This document shows positions 32,031 to 41,851 of a DNA stretch of 64,000 bases, piece by piece. Location of the stretch: the NCBI RefSeq assembly GCF_005239135.1, contig NZ_QKNX01000002.1, positions 62,001-126,000 of the forward strand, given 5' to 3'. The stretch's first letter is position 1. Each line of letters begins with the position of its first letter. This DNA is from Natronomonas salsuginis (GTDB lineage Archaea > Halobacteriota > Halobacteria > Halobacteriales > Haloarculaceae). The notes beneath the pieces were generated by a model, which was given only the letters and a program-made list of their open reading frames with translations, did not search any database and had not been told where the DNA came from. A program made the translations under genes and the position numbers.

Positions 32031-33763
32031 GCGAGACGAGGGAACTCGCGGAACTCGCGAAGCGCCGCGGGTTCTTCTTTCCCTCGAACGAGGCGTACGG
32101 CGGCACGGCCGGATTCTACACCTACGGACCGGAGGGCGCGGCGCTCAAGCGAAATCTCGAGGACGTCTGGCGCGACCTCTTCGTCCGTGAACTCGACAAT
32201 GTAGAGCTCGAAGCGCCGACGATCATGCCGGAAGCGGTGTTCGAGGCATCGGGTCATCTCGACGGGTTCGACGACATGATCGTCGAGTGCGCCGAGTGCG
32301 GGGCGACCCACCGAGCCGATCACCTCGTCGAGGACGCCGTCCCCGACATCGAGGACGCCGAGGCGCTCGGCCCCGAACGGGTCGGCGAACTCATCGCCGA
32401 ACACGGGATCGTCTGCCCGGCGTGTGACGCCGACCTCGCCGACGAGCCGGTCGAGGAGTTCAATCTCATGTTCGGGACGAACATCGGTCCTGGATCGGCC
32501 GCACGTGGGTACCTCCGGCCCGAAACTGCACAGGGAATCTTCGTCGAGTTCCCCCGCTTGAAGGAGTACGCGAGAAACAGCCTCCCCTTCGGCGTCGCTC
32601 AGATCGGGCGGGCCTACCGGAACGAGATCTCGCCGCGACGCGCGCTGGTCCGCGTTCGCGAGTTCACGCAGGCCGAACTGGAGCATTTCATCGACCCTGA
32701 GTCCGACGAACCGCCGATCGATCGCGTCGCCGACGTCGAACTCCCGTTGTACGCCGCGCCAGCCCAACACGACGACGACGGGACGACCGAGACGCACACC
32801 GTCCGCGACGCCCTCAACGAGGGGATCATCGGCAACGATTGGGTCGCCTACTACCTCGGCTGTGCGATCGACTTCTACGAACGCATCGGCATCGACATGG
32901 ACCGATTCCGCTATCGGCAGCACCTCGCAGGCGAGCGGGCCCACTACGCCGCCGACTGCTGGGACGCCGAGACCGAACTCGGTGGCAACTGGATCGAGGT
33001 GACTGGGTTCGCCTACCGATCCGATTACGACCTCTCGAAGCACGGCGAGTACGCCGATGAATCGTTCACTATCTTCCGACAGTACGACGAACCCAAGACG
33101 ACCGAGCGGGCGATCGTCGACCCCGACATGAGCTACCTCGGCCCGGAGTTCGGCGGCGACGCGGCCGCGATCGCCAAGGAACTTGAGGCGCTCGCCGGTC
33201 GCGATCGATCGGCCTTCGAGGGAGAGACCGTCGATATCGAACTCGACGGCGACACCTATTCGATCCCCGTGGAAAAAGCCGACTTCGCCGTCGAAGAACA
33301 GACCGAGGCTGGCGAACACATCACGCCGCACGTCGTCGAACCCTCCTTCGGCGTCGACCGACTCGTCTACAGCGTGTTGATCCACGCCCACGAGTCCGAC
33401 ACCGTCGACGACGAGGAGCGAGCGTTTCTCGATCTCCCCGCGGAGATGGCGCCGACGACGGTCGCCGTGGTCCCGCTGATGGCGAAAGACGGTCTCGACG
33501 AGCGGGCGCAGTCGATCGCCGAGGAACTCCGCGCGGCGGGATACGAGGTCGCCTACGACGACACCGGAAACATCGGGCGTCGATACCGACGACAGGACGA
33601 GGTCGGGACCCCCTACTGTGTCACCGTCGATTACGAGACTCAACAGGACGGTACCGTGACGGTTCGAGAACGCGATTCGACCGAACAGACGCGGGTCGGA
33701 GCCGACGACCTCGCTGCGGTGATCCGACGACTCGTCGACGGTGACTCGCTCTCGGACCTGTAG
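32027..33763 (+). CDS. glyS: Glycyl-tRNA synthetase
   Basis: A 578-aa class II archaeal/eukaryotic-type dimeric GlyRS. Motifs are FFFPSNEAYGG.GFYTYGP at the N terminus, motif 2 FRxE-type YRNEISPRRALVRVREF and motif 3 FGVDRLVYSVL. A zinc-binding insertion is visible (CAECGATH.. CPACDAD). The C-terminal anticodon-binding domain is present (APTTVAVVPL...YDDTGNIGRRYRRQDEVGTPY). Length is normal. Co-translated with the CBS protein. Confidence 0.96.
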   Translation: MSETRELAELAKRRGFFFPSNEAYGGTAGFYTYGPEGAALKRNLEDVWRDLFVRELDNVELEAPTIMPEAVFEASGHLDGFDDMIVECAECGATHRADHLVEDAVPDIEDAEALGPERVGELIAEHGIVCPACDADLADEPVEEFNLMFGTNIGPGSAARGYLRPETAQGIFVEFPRLKEYARNSLPFGVAQIGRAYRNEISPRRALVRVREFTQAELEHFIDPESDEPPIDRVADVELPLYAAPAQHDDDGTTETHTVRDALNEGIIGNDWVAYYLGCAIDFYERIGIDMDRFRYRQHLAGERAHYAADCWDAETELGGNWIEVTGFAYRSDYDLSKHGEYADESFTIFRQYDEPKTTERAIVDPDMSYLGPEFGGDAAAIAKELEALAGRDRSAFEGETVDIELDGDTYSIPVEKADFAVEEQTEAGEHITPHVVEPSFGVDRLVYSVLIHAHESDTVDDEERAFLDLPAEMAPTTVAVVPLMAKDGLDERAQSIAEELRAAGYEVAYDDTGNIGRRYRRQDEVGTPYCVTVDYETQQDGTVTVRERDSTEQTRVGADDLAAVIRRLVDGDSLSDL

Positions 33764-33841
33764 TGAGTTCGTCTATCGCCCCAGCCCTCCCATCGTCGAT
33801 CGACCTGTAGGTTTTATTCGCTCCGGTGAGAAATTCAGGTA

Positions 33842-34354
33842 ATGACCGTCTACGAATCGGACTTACCGGGCGTCGGGAAGAAATTCGAAATCGAACTTGG
33901 CGACGGATCGACGCTCATCATCGTCATTCACAACACCGGCAAACGCGAGGTGTTCCGACGCGAGGGTGAGAGCGATTCCGTCAAACTGTTCGAGATTTCG
34001 GATCAGATGGCCCGACAGGTCGGTTCGATACTCGAGGGGGCGTACTTCCAGCCGATCGCGACGGACACGACCGAAACGATGCTAGACGACGATTCGTTGC
34101 TCGAGTGGGTCAAGGTTGTTCCAGGATCGAGTATCGTCGGCCAAACGCTCGAGGAACTCGACTTTCGCAACGCTACTGGGGCGTCGGTCGTCGCCGTTCA
34201 ACGCGACGAGGACACCGAGTCGAATCCCGGTCCGGACACCGTCATTCAGGCCGACGACACGCTCATCATTCTCGGAACGCGGGGCGCGTGCCGGAGCGTC
34301 GAGTCCCTCGCCGCAGGCGAAGCGGCCGTCGACGATTCCGAGGACCACGACTGA
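33842..34354 (+). CDS. TrkA-C/KhtT-like regulatory subunit
   Basis: A 170-aa cytoplasmic protein that pairs with the following antiporter. The N-terminal half (MTVYESDLPGVGKKFEIELG) is the KhtT-type domain; the C-terminal half is a TrkA_C/RCK_C fold (SSIVGQTLEELDFRNATGASVVAV, QADDTLIILG), which senses nucleotides or ions. It ends four bases before the antiporter start, so the two are one operon. By analogy with bacterial KhtT-KhtU it gates K+/H+ exchange. Confidence 0.88.
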   Translation: MTVYESDLPGVGKKFEIELGDGSTLIIVIHNTGKREVFRREGESDSVKLFEISDQMARQVGSILEGAYFQPIATDTTETMLDDDSLLEWVKVVPGSSIVGQTLEELDFRNATGASVVAVQRDEDTESNPGPDTVIQADDTLIILGTRGACRSVESLAAGEAAVDDSEDHD

Positions 34355-34357
34355 GAG

Positions 34358-35575
34358 ATGGCGGAGGTACTCTTCGAAGCCGGGCTCATGCTCGCGGTGC
34401 TCGCGCTCGCCGGCACCGTCGCACGACGGATCAACCAGTCCGTAATTCCATTCTACGTTCTCTCTGGGATGATCATGAGCCCGTTCGTCCTCGGTCGGCT
34501 CGGCTTCGATTCCGTCGCTGGATACGCGATCGAACTGCAGACGTACATCACGCTGTTGGCCGAGCTGGGCATCGTCTTCTTGCTGTTCTTTCTCGGGTTG
34601 GAGTTCAGCCTCGATCGGCTCCTCGGATCGAGCGAGAAGATCGGGAAGGCGGGTACGCTCGATCTGCTCGTGAACCTCCCGGCCGGTGTCATCATCGGTC
34701 TCCTCCTCGGGTGGTCGGTGCTTGAGGCGTTCGTCCTCGGCGGGATCGTCTACATCTCGTCGTCGGCGGTCATCACGAAGTCGCTCATCGATCTCGGCTG
34801 GATCGCGAACGACGAGTCAAACCCGATCCTCGGAACGCTGGTTTACGAAGACCTGTTCATCGCGTTTTATCTGGCGGTCCTCTCGGCGATACTCTTGGGT
34901 GGCGGCGCGCTCGCCACGATCGCCGTCGACGTCGCAGTTGCGATGGGATTCTTGCTCGCGCTCGTGAGCGCCGTCTACCTCGGAACGGATCACTTCGGCC
35001 GATTCTTGGACGTCGACTCCGAGGAGATGTTCGTCCTCCGGGCGGTCGCGGTGACCGTTTTCGTCGCCGGATTCGCCCTCGCGATCGGCGTCAGCGAGGC
35101 CGTCGCGGCCTTCTTCATCGGTATGGGGTTCTCCGGGACGGATCACCTCCACGACCTCGAACGGCGACTCATCCCGTTCCGCGACGTATTCGCGGCCGTG
35201 TTCTTCTTTTGGATCGGCCTGCGAACCGACCCGGCGGTCTTCCCCGCGGTCGCCGGCGTCGTCGCGCTGCTCGTCGTCGTCACCGCGCCGACGAAGCTGT
35301 TCACCGGGTTCTTCGGCGGTCGGTTTTACGGGCTCGACGACCGACGCAACGTTCGGGTCGGGCTGGGGATGGTGACCCGCGGCGAGTTCTCGCTCATCAT
35401 TGCGGCCATCGCGGCCGACTCGACAATCGGCGGGACGGTCCTCACCGATACCATTCCCGCCGTCGCCGTCGGCTACGTGCTCGTCATGAGCATTCTCGGG
35501 ACGATGCTCATGCAGTACTCGGGGCGCTTCGAGCGATACGTCGTCGACGGTCGATCGGCGGCCCCAGCAGAGTGA
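34358..35575 (+). CDS. KhtU-type K+/H+ antiporter
   Basis: A 405-aa CPA2-family membrane antiporter with about 12 hydrophobic segments and family motifs FYVLSGMIMSPFVLG, LGIVFLLFFLGLEFS and RGEFSLIIAAIA. It has no C-terminal TrkA-N domain; regulation is supplied by the separate 170-aa protein upstream. It probably exports K+ or Na+ in exchange for protons. A truncated gene of the same superfamily lies at 13679-13891. Confidence 0.9.
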   Translation: MAEVLFEAGLMLAVLALAGTVARRINQSVIPFYVLSGMIMSPFVLGRLGFDSVAGYAIELQTYITLLAELGIVFLLFFLGLEFSLDRLLGSSEKIGKAGTLDLLVNLPAGVIIGLLLGWSVLEAFVLGGIVYISSSAVITKSLIDLGWIANDESNPILGTLVYEDLFIAFYLAVLSAILLGGGALATIAVDVAVAMGFLLALVSAVYLGTDHFGRFLDVDSEEMFVLRAVAVTVFVAGFALAIGVSEAVAAFFIGMGFSGTDHLHDLERRLIPFRDVFAAVFFFWIGLRTDPAVFPAVAGVVALLVVVTAPTKLFTGFFGGRFYGLDDRRNVRVGLGMVTRGEFSLIIAAIAADSTIGGTVLTDTIPAVAVGYVLVMSILGTMLMQYSGRFERYVVDGRSAAPAE

Positions 35576-35758
35576 GCCGGGGGCGCACGCGAGCCCCGAA
35601 GCGAATTGCGAACAGGCGGCGCTCCGATCCGGCAGTCCGTTCGCCGCGCTCCCACCTCGACGGACTGCCGGCGGTCTCTCAGGTCATAGGACGTCTGGCC
35701 GCGTTCTCGTTGATAAACCATTGGGCCGCGATTTCACTTTCACTTCGCCGGCCGAACC

Positions 35759-35764
35759 CTTATA
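35759..35764 (+). promoter_or_regulatory. TATA box of hef
   Basis: The sequence CCCTTATACAGC places a TATA element 27-32 bases before ATG 35791, consistent with a leaderless transcript and with the chosen start. Confidence 0.55.
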
Positions 35765-35790
35765 CAGCGAACCGACGAACTGTCGAACAG

Positions 35791-38313
35791 ATGGCGACAG
35801 CTTCCGGTGAGTCGGGATACATCGAGGGGCCGCTCTTGGTCGACGGACTCCTCGAAAAGCGGCACTATCAGCTCCAGCTGGCCGAAACAGCTGTCACCGA
35901 CCACACGCTCGTCTGTCTGCCGACCGGGCTCGGGAAGACCGCAGTCAGCCTCCTCGTCACCGCCGAGCGACTGGCCGAACACGGGGGGACGTCGGTCCTG
36001 CTCGCCCCAACGAAGCCGCTCGTCCAACAGCACGCAACGTTCTACCGAGAGGCGCTCACGATCGACGACGACGATATCGTCGTCTTCACCGGCAACGTCA
36101 GACCCGACGACCGCGCGGCGCTTTTCGACTCCGCTCGCGTCGTCTGCGCCACGCCGCAGGTGATCGAGAACGATCTCGTCGGCAACCGGATCTCGCTGGC
36201 CGACGTGACGCATCTGACCTTCGACGAGTGCCACCGAGCCACCGGCAACTACGCGTACAACTACATCGCTGATCGGTATCACGCGGATGCCGACGAGCCG
36301 CTCGTCACCGGGATGAGTGCCTCCCCCGGCGGCGACAAAGAGGAGATCCTCACCGTCTGCGACAATCTCGGCCTCCGGGACGTGGCGGTCATGACCGAGG
36401 ACGACGCCGACGTGGCCACACACACCCACGACACGGACGTCGAGTGGGAGCGGGTCGAACTCCCCGAGACGGTCATCGAGATCCGCGACGCGCTCAACGA
36501 GGTGATCGCCGAACGGCTGACGAAGCTGAAGGGGTTGGGCGTGACGAACTCGACGGACCCGAGCATGTCACAGTCCCAACTCAACGCCATCCGCGGGAAG
36601 CTTCAGGAGCTGATCAACAACGACAGCTCGGAGGGGTACAAGGGGATGAGCGCGCACGCCGAGATCATGAAGCTCCGCCGGGCCGTCGAGTTGGTCGAAA
36701 CCCAAAGCGTCGAATCGCTCCGCCGGTACTTCGAGCGCCAGCGCGAGGACGCGAAATCCTCGGGCGCGTCGAAGGCCAGCCAGCGCTTCGTCAGCGATCC
36801 GCGGGTCAAAGAGGCCATGCGTCGCGCCGAGACGTTCGACGATCTCCACCCGAAGTTCCGCCGAACGAGAATCTTGCTCGCACAGACGCTCGGTATCGAA
36901 AACGGCGAACGGGTCATCGTCTTTACCGAGTCCCGCGACACCGCGGAGACGCTGACGGAGTTCCTCGGCGAACACTTCGCGACCCGTCGGTTCGTCGGAC
37001 AGGGCGACAAGCAGGGCTCCGACGGGATGACCCAGACCGAACAGAAGGAAACGCTCGACGCGTTCAGGGCCGGCGAGTTCGAGGTGCTCGTCTCGACCTC
37101 GGTCGCCGAGGAGGGTCTCGACGTCCCTGACGTGGATCTCGTCCTCTTCTACGAGCCGGTGCCGAAGGGGATCAGGTCGATCCAGCGGAAGGGTCGGACT
37201 GGCAGGGCGAGCGACGGCCGCGTCGTCGTGTTGCTCGCCGAGGACACGCGCGACGAGGCGTTCTTTTGGATCTCGCGCAACGAGGAAAAGCGAATGGAAG
37301 ACGAACTCCGGAAGCTCAAGAATCTCGAGGGGGAAATCGAGACGGAGATCCGGAAACAGGTCGGGTTCGACGCGTTCGCGGAGGGATCAACTGGGGAGGA
37401 AGGCGGGCCCACGCGTGCTTCGGAGCCCGCCTCGACCGCCGGAAACGACGGCGCGGATCACGACGCGAACGCGGACCGAGAGCGCGCCGGCAACGGCGCA
37501 GGGCAGGCCGGACTCGCGGATTTCGCGGCCAGTGCGGCGTCGGACCGCGAAGAGGGAACCGACGAATCGAACACCGCCGCGGCAGAGACGTCCGCGTCCG
37601 GGATCGCCTCCGATGCCGACGAGCCAACCGTCGAAACGGCGTCCCCGGTGGACGGAACCGTCGAGATCGTCGCCGACCAGCGCGAACTCGACTCCCACAT
37701 CGCCCGCGATCTCTCGACCCGAGAGGGGATCGAGACACGGCTCGAAACCCTCGACGTTGGCGACTACGTTCTCTCGGATCGTGTCGTCGTCGAGCGCAAG
37801 GAGGTGGACGACTTCCTCGACACGCTCGTCGGCGGCGACCGATCGCTGTTCGAGCAGGTCGGCGCGGCGGCGCGCTACTACGCCCGTCCGGTCGTCATCA
37901 TCGAAGGTGATCGCCTCTACGAGGCCCGAAACGTCCACCCGAACGCGATCCGCGGCGCGCTCGCCTCGCTCGCGGTCGATTTCGGCGTCAGCGTCATGCG
38001 CACCGACGACGCCGACGACACTGCGAACCTGCTCGAAGTCATCGCCCGACGCGAGCAGGAAACGGACGACAGAACCGTCTCGGTACACGGACAGAAGGGC
38101 GGCAAGACGCTCGCTGAACAGCAGGAGTACGTCGTCGGCTCGGTCGCGGAGGTTGGCCCCGTCACTGCCAGGGCGCTCCTTGAACACTTTGGCAGCGTCG
38201 AGGCGGTCATGCGCGCGGGCGAGGACGACCTTCGCGAGGTCGACGGGATCGGCGAGATAACCGCCGAACGGATCCGAACCGTGACGAAAAGCGAGTACGC
38301 GAATCGCAACTAG
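35791..38313 (+). CDS. hef: Hef helicase-nuclease (FANCM/XPF family)
   Basis: An 840-aa repair enzyme acting at stalled replication forks. The N-terminal SF2 helicase has motif I LPTGLGKT, DEAH-like FDECHRA and motif VI QRKGRTGRA. An acidic low-complexity linker covers about residues 530-620. The C-terminal XPF-type nuclease has VVVERKEVDDFLDTL with catalytic ERKxxxD, followed by tandem helix-hairpin-helix motifs (VGPVTARALLEHFG, VDGIGEITAERI). A reading frame extends far upstream, but ATG 35791 has a TATA box at the right distance. Its stop shares CTAG with the convergent next gene. Confidence 0.94.
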   Translation: MATASGESGYIEGPLLVDGLLEKRHYQLQLAETAVTDHTLVCLPTGLGKTAVSLLVTAERLAEHGGTSVLLAPTKPLVQQHATFYREALTIDDDDIVVFTGNVRPDDRAALFDSARVVCATPQVIENDLVGNRISLADVTHLTFDECHRATGNYAYNYIADRYHADADEPLVTGMSASPGGDKEEILTVCDNLGLRDVAVMTEDDADVATHTHDTDVEWERVELPETVIEIRDALNEVIAERLTKLKGLGVTNSTDPSMSQSQLNAIRGKLQELINNDSSEGYKGMSAHAEIMKLRRAVELVETQSVESLRRYFERQREDAKSSGASKASQRFVSDPRVKEAMRRAETFDDLHPKFRRTRILLAQTLGIENGERVIVFTESRDTAETLTEFLGEHFATRRFVGQGDKQGSDGMTQTEQKETLDAFRAGEFEVLVSTSVAEEGLDVPDVDLVLFYEPVPKGIRSIQRKGRTGRASDGRVVVLLAEDTRDEAFFWISRNEEKRMEDELRKLKNLEGEIETEIRKQVGFDAFAEGSTGEEGGPTRASEPASTAGNDGADHDANADRERAGNGAGQAGLADFAASAASDREEGTDESNTAAAETSASGIASDADEPTVETASPVDGTVEIVADQRELDSHIARDLSTREGIETRLETLDVGDYVLSDRVVVERKEVDDFLDTLVGGDRSLFEQVGAAARYYARPVVIIEGDRLYEARNVHPNAIRGALASLAVDFGVSVMRTDDADDTANLLEVIARREQETDDRTVSVHGQKGGKTLAEQQEYVVGSVAEVGPVTARALLEHFGSVEAVMRAGEDDLREVDGIGEITAERIRTVTKSEYANRN

Positions 38314-39005
38314 AGCCGGCGAACGCTTTCGAGCGTCTCCGCCGCTTCCCGCGCCGCGGCGAGGAGGTCGCGCTTTCTGCCGACATCTCGCGTTTCGGCA
38401 GCTCGCTGGGTCAGCGACCCGATCTCGTTTACGAGCGTGCGTTCTGTGGTTCGGAGCGTTTCACCGTCTCCCCCTGTCTCGATGGCGCGTCCCGCCTCCT
38501 CGCCGCTGGCGTCGGGATCACGGCGGGCAGGCGGATCGACCCGTGCCGGTCGGGTGTCACGCGCGGGTGTCGGCGCCGATTCCGCTGTTGGTGCCGATTC
38601 CGCCGTCGGTTCTGACCCGTCGTCGGTTTCGACGGACGCTTCGCCCGACTCCTCGACGGCCGTCGTTTCCACCGTCTCTCGATCCGTTCCAGGCTCCGTT
38701 TTCGACCCGACGTTGCCGTCCGCATCGGCCGGTGCTGTCGACGGCTCGGCGTCGCTCGCGGCCTGCCCGTCATCGCCGTCGAGCAGCTCGCCGTCCTCGG
38801 TTACCTCCTTCTCGCAGGTCGGACAGAACTCACGTCCGTCGTACCGAAACACCGGGGACCGACATGTCGGGCAGTGTCGGTTCGTCATCGTCGCACCCTG
38901 TAGCAGGAGCTCGCTCATCCGCTCGGACGCCGCGCGTTTCTCCTTGTCGCGCTCGTACTTCTCGCGGAGTTTCTCCCGTTCGGCCTCGCGATCGAAGTCG
39001 CTCAT
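38310..39005 (-). CDS. Autoantigen p27 (SSSCA1)-family zinc-ribbon protein
   Basis: A 231-aa protein. The N-terminal part is charged and helical (DREAEREKLREKYERDKEKR), followed by LLQGATMTNRHCPTC and FCPTCEKE, the two-CxxC ribbon typical of the Sjogren/scleroderma autoantigen 1 family in archaea and eukaryotes. A long acidic Ser/Thr/Ala-rich linker leads to a C-terminal helical region (LVNEIGSLTQRAAETRDVGRK). Function unknown. The linker contains a small repeat TAESAP. Convergent with hef. Confidence 0.85.
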   Translation of the reverse strand: MSDFDREAEREKLREKYERDKEKRAASERMSELLLQGATMTNRHCPTCRSPVFRYDGREFCPTCEKEVTEDGELLDGDDGQAASDAEPSTAPADADGNVGSKTEPGTDRETVETTAVEESGEASVETDDGSEPTAESAPTAESAPTPARDTRPARVDPPARRDPDASGEEAGRAIETGGDGETLRTTERTLVNEIGSLTQRAAETRDVGRKRDLLAAAREAAETLESVRRL

Positions 39006-39098
39006 ACGTACGCCAACGCGTCTTTGCCGCAAAAGGACTGCGCTCGATCGCCGCTACCAACCGGCGGTTTTTAAGCGATGAGGCGACGACGATCCGGT

Positions 39099-39578
39099 AT
39101 GCAGGTGAAATCCCGCCACCACCTCCGATCCGACGAGATCGACGAGCTGGAGGCGTCGCTCGCCGACCACCTCGGTATCGACCTCGACGGCGACAGCTAC
39201 GAACGCGTCGAGTTCACCGACGTCGATCGCGAGGTCGTGCTCGTCGACGGCGAACCGCTCGTCGCCTCCTTCGACGGCGACCTCTTCGTCACCGTTCGCG
39301 GCGCGAACGCTCACCCGCCGACGAACCACGTCGTCACGGTCGACGCGGGCGCGATCTCGTTCGTCTCCGACGGCGCGAACGTGATGCGCCCCGGAATCAC
39401 GGCCGCTACTGACGACATCGAACCGGGCGATCTGGTCGTGATCGCCGAGGAGACTCACGGCAAGGCGTTGGCGGTCGGGCGCGCCGAAGCCGACGGCTCG
39501 GACATGGTCGGCGACTCGGGACGGGTCGTTGAGTCGCTTCACCACGTCGGCGACGACCTCTACGAGTTTCACGTCTGA
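39099..39578 (+). CDS. PUA-domain RNA-binding protein
   Basis: A 159-aa protein with a C-terminal PUA domain (VTVDAGAISFVSDGANVMRPGI, IEPGDLVVIAEETHGKALAVG) and an N-terminal domain like the archaeal MCT-1/Tma20 relatives. Such proteins bind tRNA or rRNA and are linked to translation initiation or recycling. I chose ATG 39099 (MQVKSRHHLRSDEIDEL) because TTTTTAAG stands about 25 bases upstream. Confidence 0.87.
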   Translation: MQVKSRHHLRSDEIDELEASLADHLGIDLDGDSYERVEFTDVDREVVLVDGEPLVASFDGDLFVTVRGANAHPPTNHVVTVDAGAISFVSDGANVMRPGITAATDDIEPGDLVVIAEETHGKALAVGRAEADGSDMVGDSGRVVESLHHVGDDLYEFHV

Positions 39579-39682
39579 CTGGTCGACCGATCGCGTCGTC
39601 GCCCCTGGACCTGTACGGGTTCCGAACGGTCCACGGTCCGTTGGACGTAAAACCTATGCCACCAGCAGACGCTGTCGAAGAT

Positions 39683-40036
39683 ATGGGACTCATGAGCAAA
39701 CTCCTCGGCGGCGGCTCGGCCAACACCGAGGACTACGTGGCGCTCGACGTCGACGACTTCGACGCCGACGCGTCGGTCGCGTCCGTACAGATCAGGTTCG
39801 CCGAAATCAGCGAGAAAAACGACGTCATCGATATCAAAGACGCCGTCTACGACGGCGACATCGTCGTCGCCGACATCATCAGACACACGACCAGCGACCG
39901 AACGATGGAGCACATCACCGACGAGCTGAAACAGGTCGCTCGCGAGGTGGGCGGCGACATCGTGCAAAAGGAGGACGACCAGATCATCATCACGCCGGGC
40001 GGCGTCGGCATCTCGCGTTCGAAACTGGGCCGATAG
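39683..40036 (+). CDS. sepF: Archaeal SepF cell-division protein
   Basis: A 117-aa protein starting MGLMSKLLGGGSANTEDYV, with an N-terminal amphipathic stretch that anchors SepF to the membrane, followed by the SepF fold (VQIRFAEISEKNDVIDIKDAVYDGDIV, EVGGDIVQKEDDQIIITPGGVGIS). It tethers FtsZ1 and organises the division ring in haloarchaea. An in-frame ATG 14 codons upstream is less likely because the membrane anchor should be N-terminal. Confidence 0.92.
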   Translation: MGLMSKLLGGGSANTEDYVALDVDDFDADASVASVQIRFAEISEKNDVIDIKDAVYDGDIVVADIIRHTTSDRTMEHITDELKQVAREVGGDIVQKEDDQIIITPGGVGISRSKLGR

Positions 40037-40119
40037 CCGGACGTTCCGTTCGCCGATGAGTATTTTGGCGACGCCGATCAGACCGCGGAGCTTTGTCGCT
40101 TCGAATCCAATCGAGACGC

Positions 40120-41046
40120 ATGTCTCCTTGGTCCCCCGCGGAGATCTCTGACCGGTCCGACCAAACGGCGATCGTTACCGGCGCGAACAGCGGTCTCGGC
40201 TTCGAGGCGACGAAGGAACTCGCCCGCGCCGGCGCACACGTCGTGATGGCGGGCCGCGACCGCGCTCGGCTATCGAACGCACGCGAAGAGATCCGTGGAG
40301 CCGTCGAGGGCGCGTCGCTCACGCTCGGCGAACTCGACCTCGCCTCGCTCGACTCCGTTCGCTCGTTCGCCGCGACCGTCGAGTCGGACCTCGACCGCGT
40401 CGACGTGCTCTGCAACAACGCCGGAATCATGGCTGTCCCGCGCGCCGAGACCGACGACGGCTTCGAGGCCCAGTTCGGCGTCAATCACCTCGGTCACTTC
40501 GCGCTCACCGGCCGTCTGCTCGACGCCCTGACTGCCGCCCCCGACCCGCGAGTCGTCACGCACAGCAGCGGCCTGCACACCCGCGGTCGGATGGCGTTCG
40601 AGGACCTCCACGGCGAGGACGAGTACGACAGGTGGGACGCGTACGCACAGAGCAAGCTCGCCAACCTGCTGTTCGCATACGAACTCGACCGTCGGTACGG
40701 CGACGTGCTGACGAGCGTCGCGTGTCACCCCGGCTGGGCGGCGACGAACCTCCAGCGGCGCGCTCCCGAACGGATGGGATCGCGGCTGCGCTTGATGGCG
40801 ATGGGAGCCGCGAATCGCCTGTTCGCCCAGTCGGCGGCGAAGGGCGCGTGGCCGATGCTGTACGCCGCGACCGACCAGTCCCTCGACGGCGGCGAGTACG
40901 TCGGCCCCGGCGGGCTCTTCAACATGCGCGGACCGCCGGTAGAACAGCGTTCCAGCGATCGCTCCCACGACGCCGACGATGCGGCCGAACTGTGGCGGCG
41001 CTCGGAGACGCTAACCGGCGTCGAGTACGGGTCGGTCGACCGCTGA
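40120..41046 (+). CDS. Short-chain dehydrogenase/reductase, retinol-dehydrogenase-like
   Basis: A 308-aa NAD(P)-dependent oxidoreductase. The Rossmann motif is TGANSGLG, followed by NNAGIM and the catalytic YAQSK with serine in HSSGLH. Its extended C terminus (PGGLFNMRGPPVEQRSS) fits the WW-oxidoreductase/retinol dehydrogenase-like subgroup. Substrate unknown. I chose ATG 40120 (MSPWSPAEISDRSDQTA). It stands alone; the next gene starts 131 bases later. Confidence 0.88.
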   Translation: MSPWSPAEISDRSDQTAIVTGANSGLGFEATKELARAGAHVVMAGRDRARLSNAREEIRGAVEGASLTLGELDLASLDSVRSFAATVESDLDRVDVLCNNAGIMAVPRAETDDGFEAQFGVNHLGHFALTGRLLDALTAAPDPRVVTHSSGLHTRGRMAFEDLHGEDEYDRWDAYAQSKLANLLFAYELDRRYGDVLTSVACHPGWAATNLQRRAPERMGSRLRLMAMGAANRLFAQSAAKGAWPMLYAATDQSLDGGEYVGPGGLFNMRGPPVEQRSSDRSHDADDAAELWRRSETLTGVEYGSVDR

Positions 41047-41177
41047 CCGACGACGACGCGCGCACCGCCGAGGCGGTCGATCGCGACGCGAGTATCGCGC
41101 GGTCCGCGAAACGGACGTGTGTGACGACCGCGACCGATCGAAACACCGTTTTGTACCGGTGGCCCGTACGGCCGCAC

Positions 41178-41807
41178 ATGAGCGCTGACTCCCCCGAACT
41201 CACGGTCTACTCGGATTACGTGTGTCCGTTCTGCTATCTGGGTCGGGCATCCCTCGAGCAGTATCAAGAAACCCGCGACGAGCCGTTGCGGATCGACTGG
41301 CGGCCGTTCGACCTGCGATCGCAGAAGCGCCGCCCCGACGGGACCATCGACCACGCCGTCGACGACGGAAAGGACGACGACTACTTCGAGGAGGCCAAGC
41401 AGAACGTCCGCCGGCTCGCGGACAAATACGACGTCGAGATGGGTATCGACCTCGCCACGGACGTCGACTCCCTCTCGGCGCAGGTCGTCTCCTACCACCT
41501 GCGTGAGCACCGCGACTACGGGACGTGGCTCGCGTTCGACGAGGCGGTCTTTTCGGCGCTCTGGGAGGACGGCGAGGACATCGGGGACGCCGATCTGCTG
41601 GTCGAACTCGCGGCGGATGCGGGGGCCGACCCCGAGGAAGTCCGGTCGGTGCTGGACGACGAATCGTTCCGCGAGGAGCTCCGCGCGCAGTTCGAGGAAG
41701 CCTCTCGCGACGGCGTCACGGGCGTTCCGACGTTCACCTACGACGGCTACGCCGCACGGGGTGCGGTGCCGCCGGAACAGCTCCGGCGACTGGTCGAGGG
41801 CGTCTAA
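41178..41807 (+). CDS. DsbA/FrnE-family thioredoxin-fold oxidoreductase
   Basis: A 209-aa cytosolic protein with the active-site pair CPFC in YSDYVCPFCYLG, a DsbA helical insertion and the cis-proline loop GVTGVPTFTYDGY. The FrnE branch carries out dithiol-disulfide exchange or isomerisation and often responds to oxidative stress. No signal peptide, so its action is inside the cell. A TTTTGTACC element lies about 25 bases before the start. Confidence 0.88.
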   Translation: MSADSPELTVYSDYVCPFCYLGRASLEQYQETRDEPLRIDWRPFDLRSQKRRPDGTIDHAVDDGKDDDYFEEAKQNVRRLADKYDVEMGIDLATDVDSLSAQVVSYHLREHRDYGTWLAFDEAVFSALWEDGEDIGDADLLVELAADAGADPEEVRSVLDDESFREELRAQFEEASRDGVTGVPTFTYDGYAARGAVPPEQLRRLVEGV

Positions 41808-41851
41808 ACGGAAGAACGGGGCCGGGAACCGGTTCCGTGGCCCGATCGGTG

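Noticed and set aside
31658-33643. A 661-codon open frame antisense to glyS (and similar long frames antisense to argS, dabA and mutS)
   Set aside because: GC-rich codons make long opposite-strand frames common here. These have repetitive Arg/Asp/Val composition and no family motifs, whereas the sense proteins are clearly recognised.
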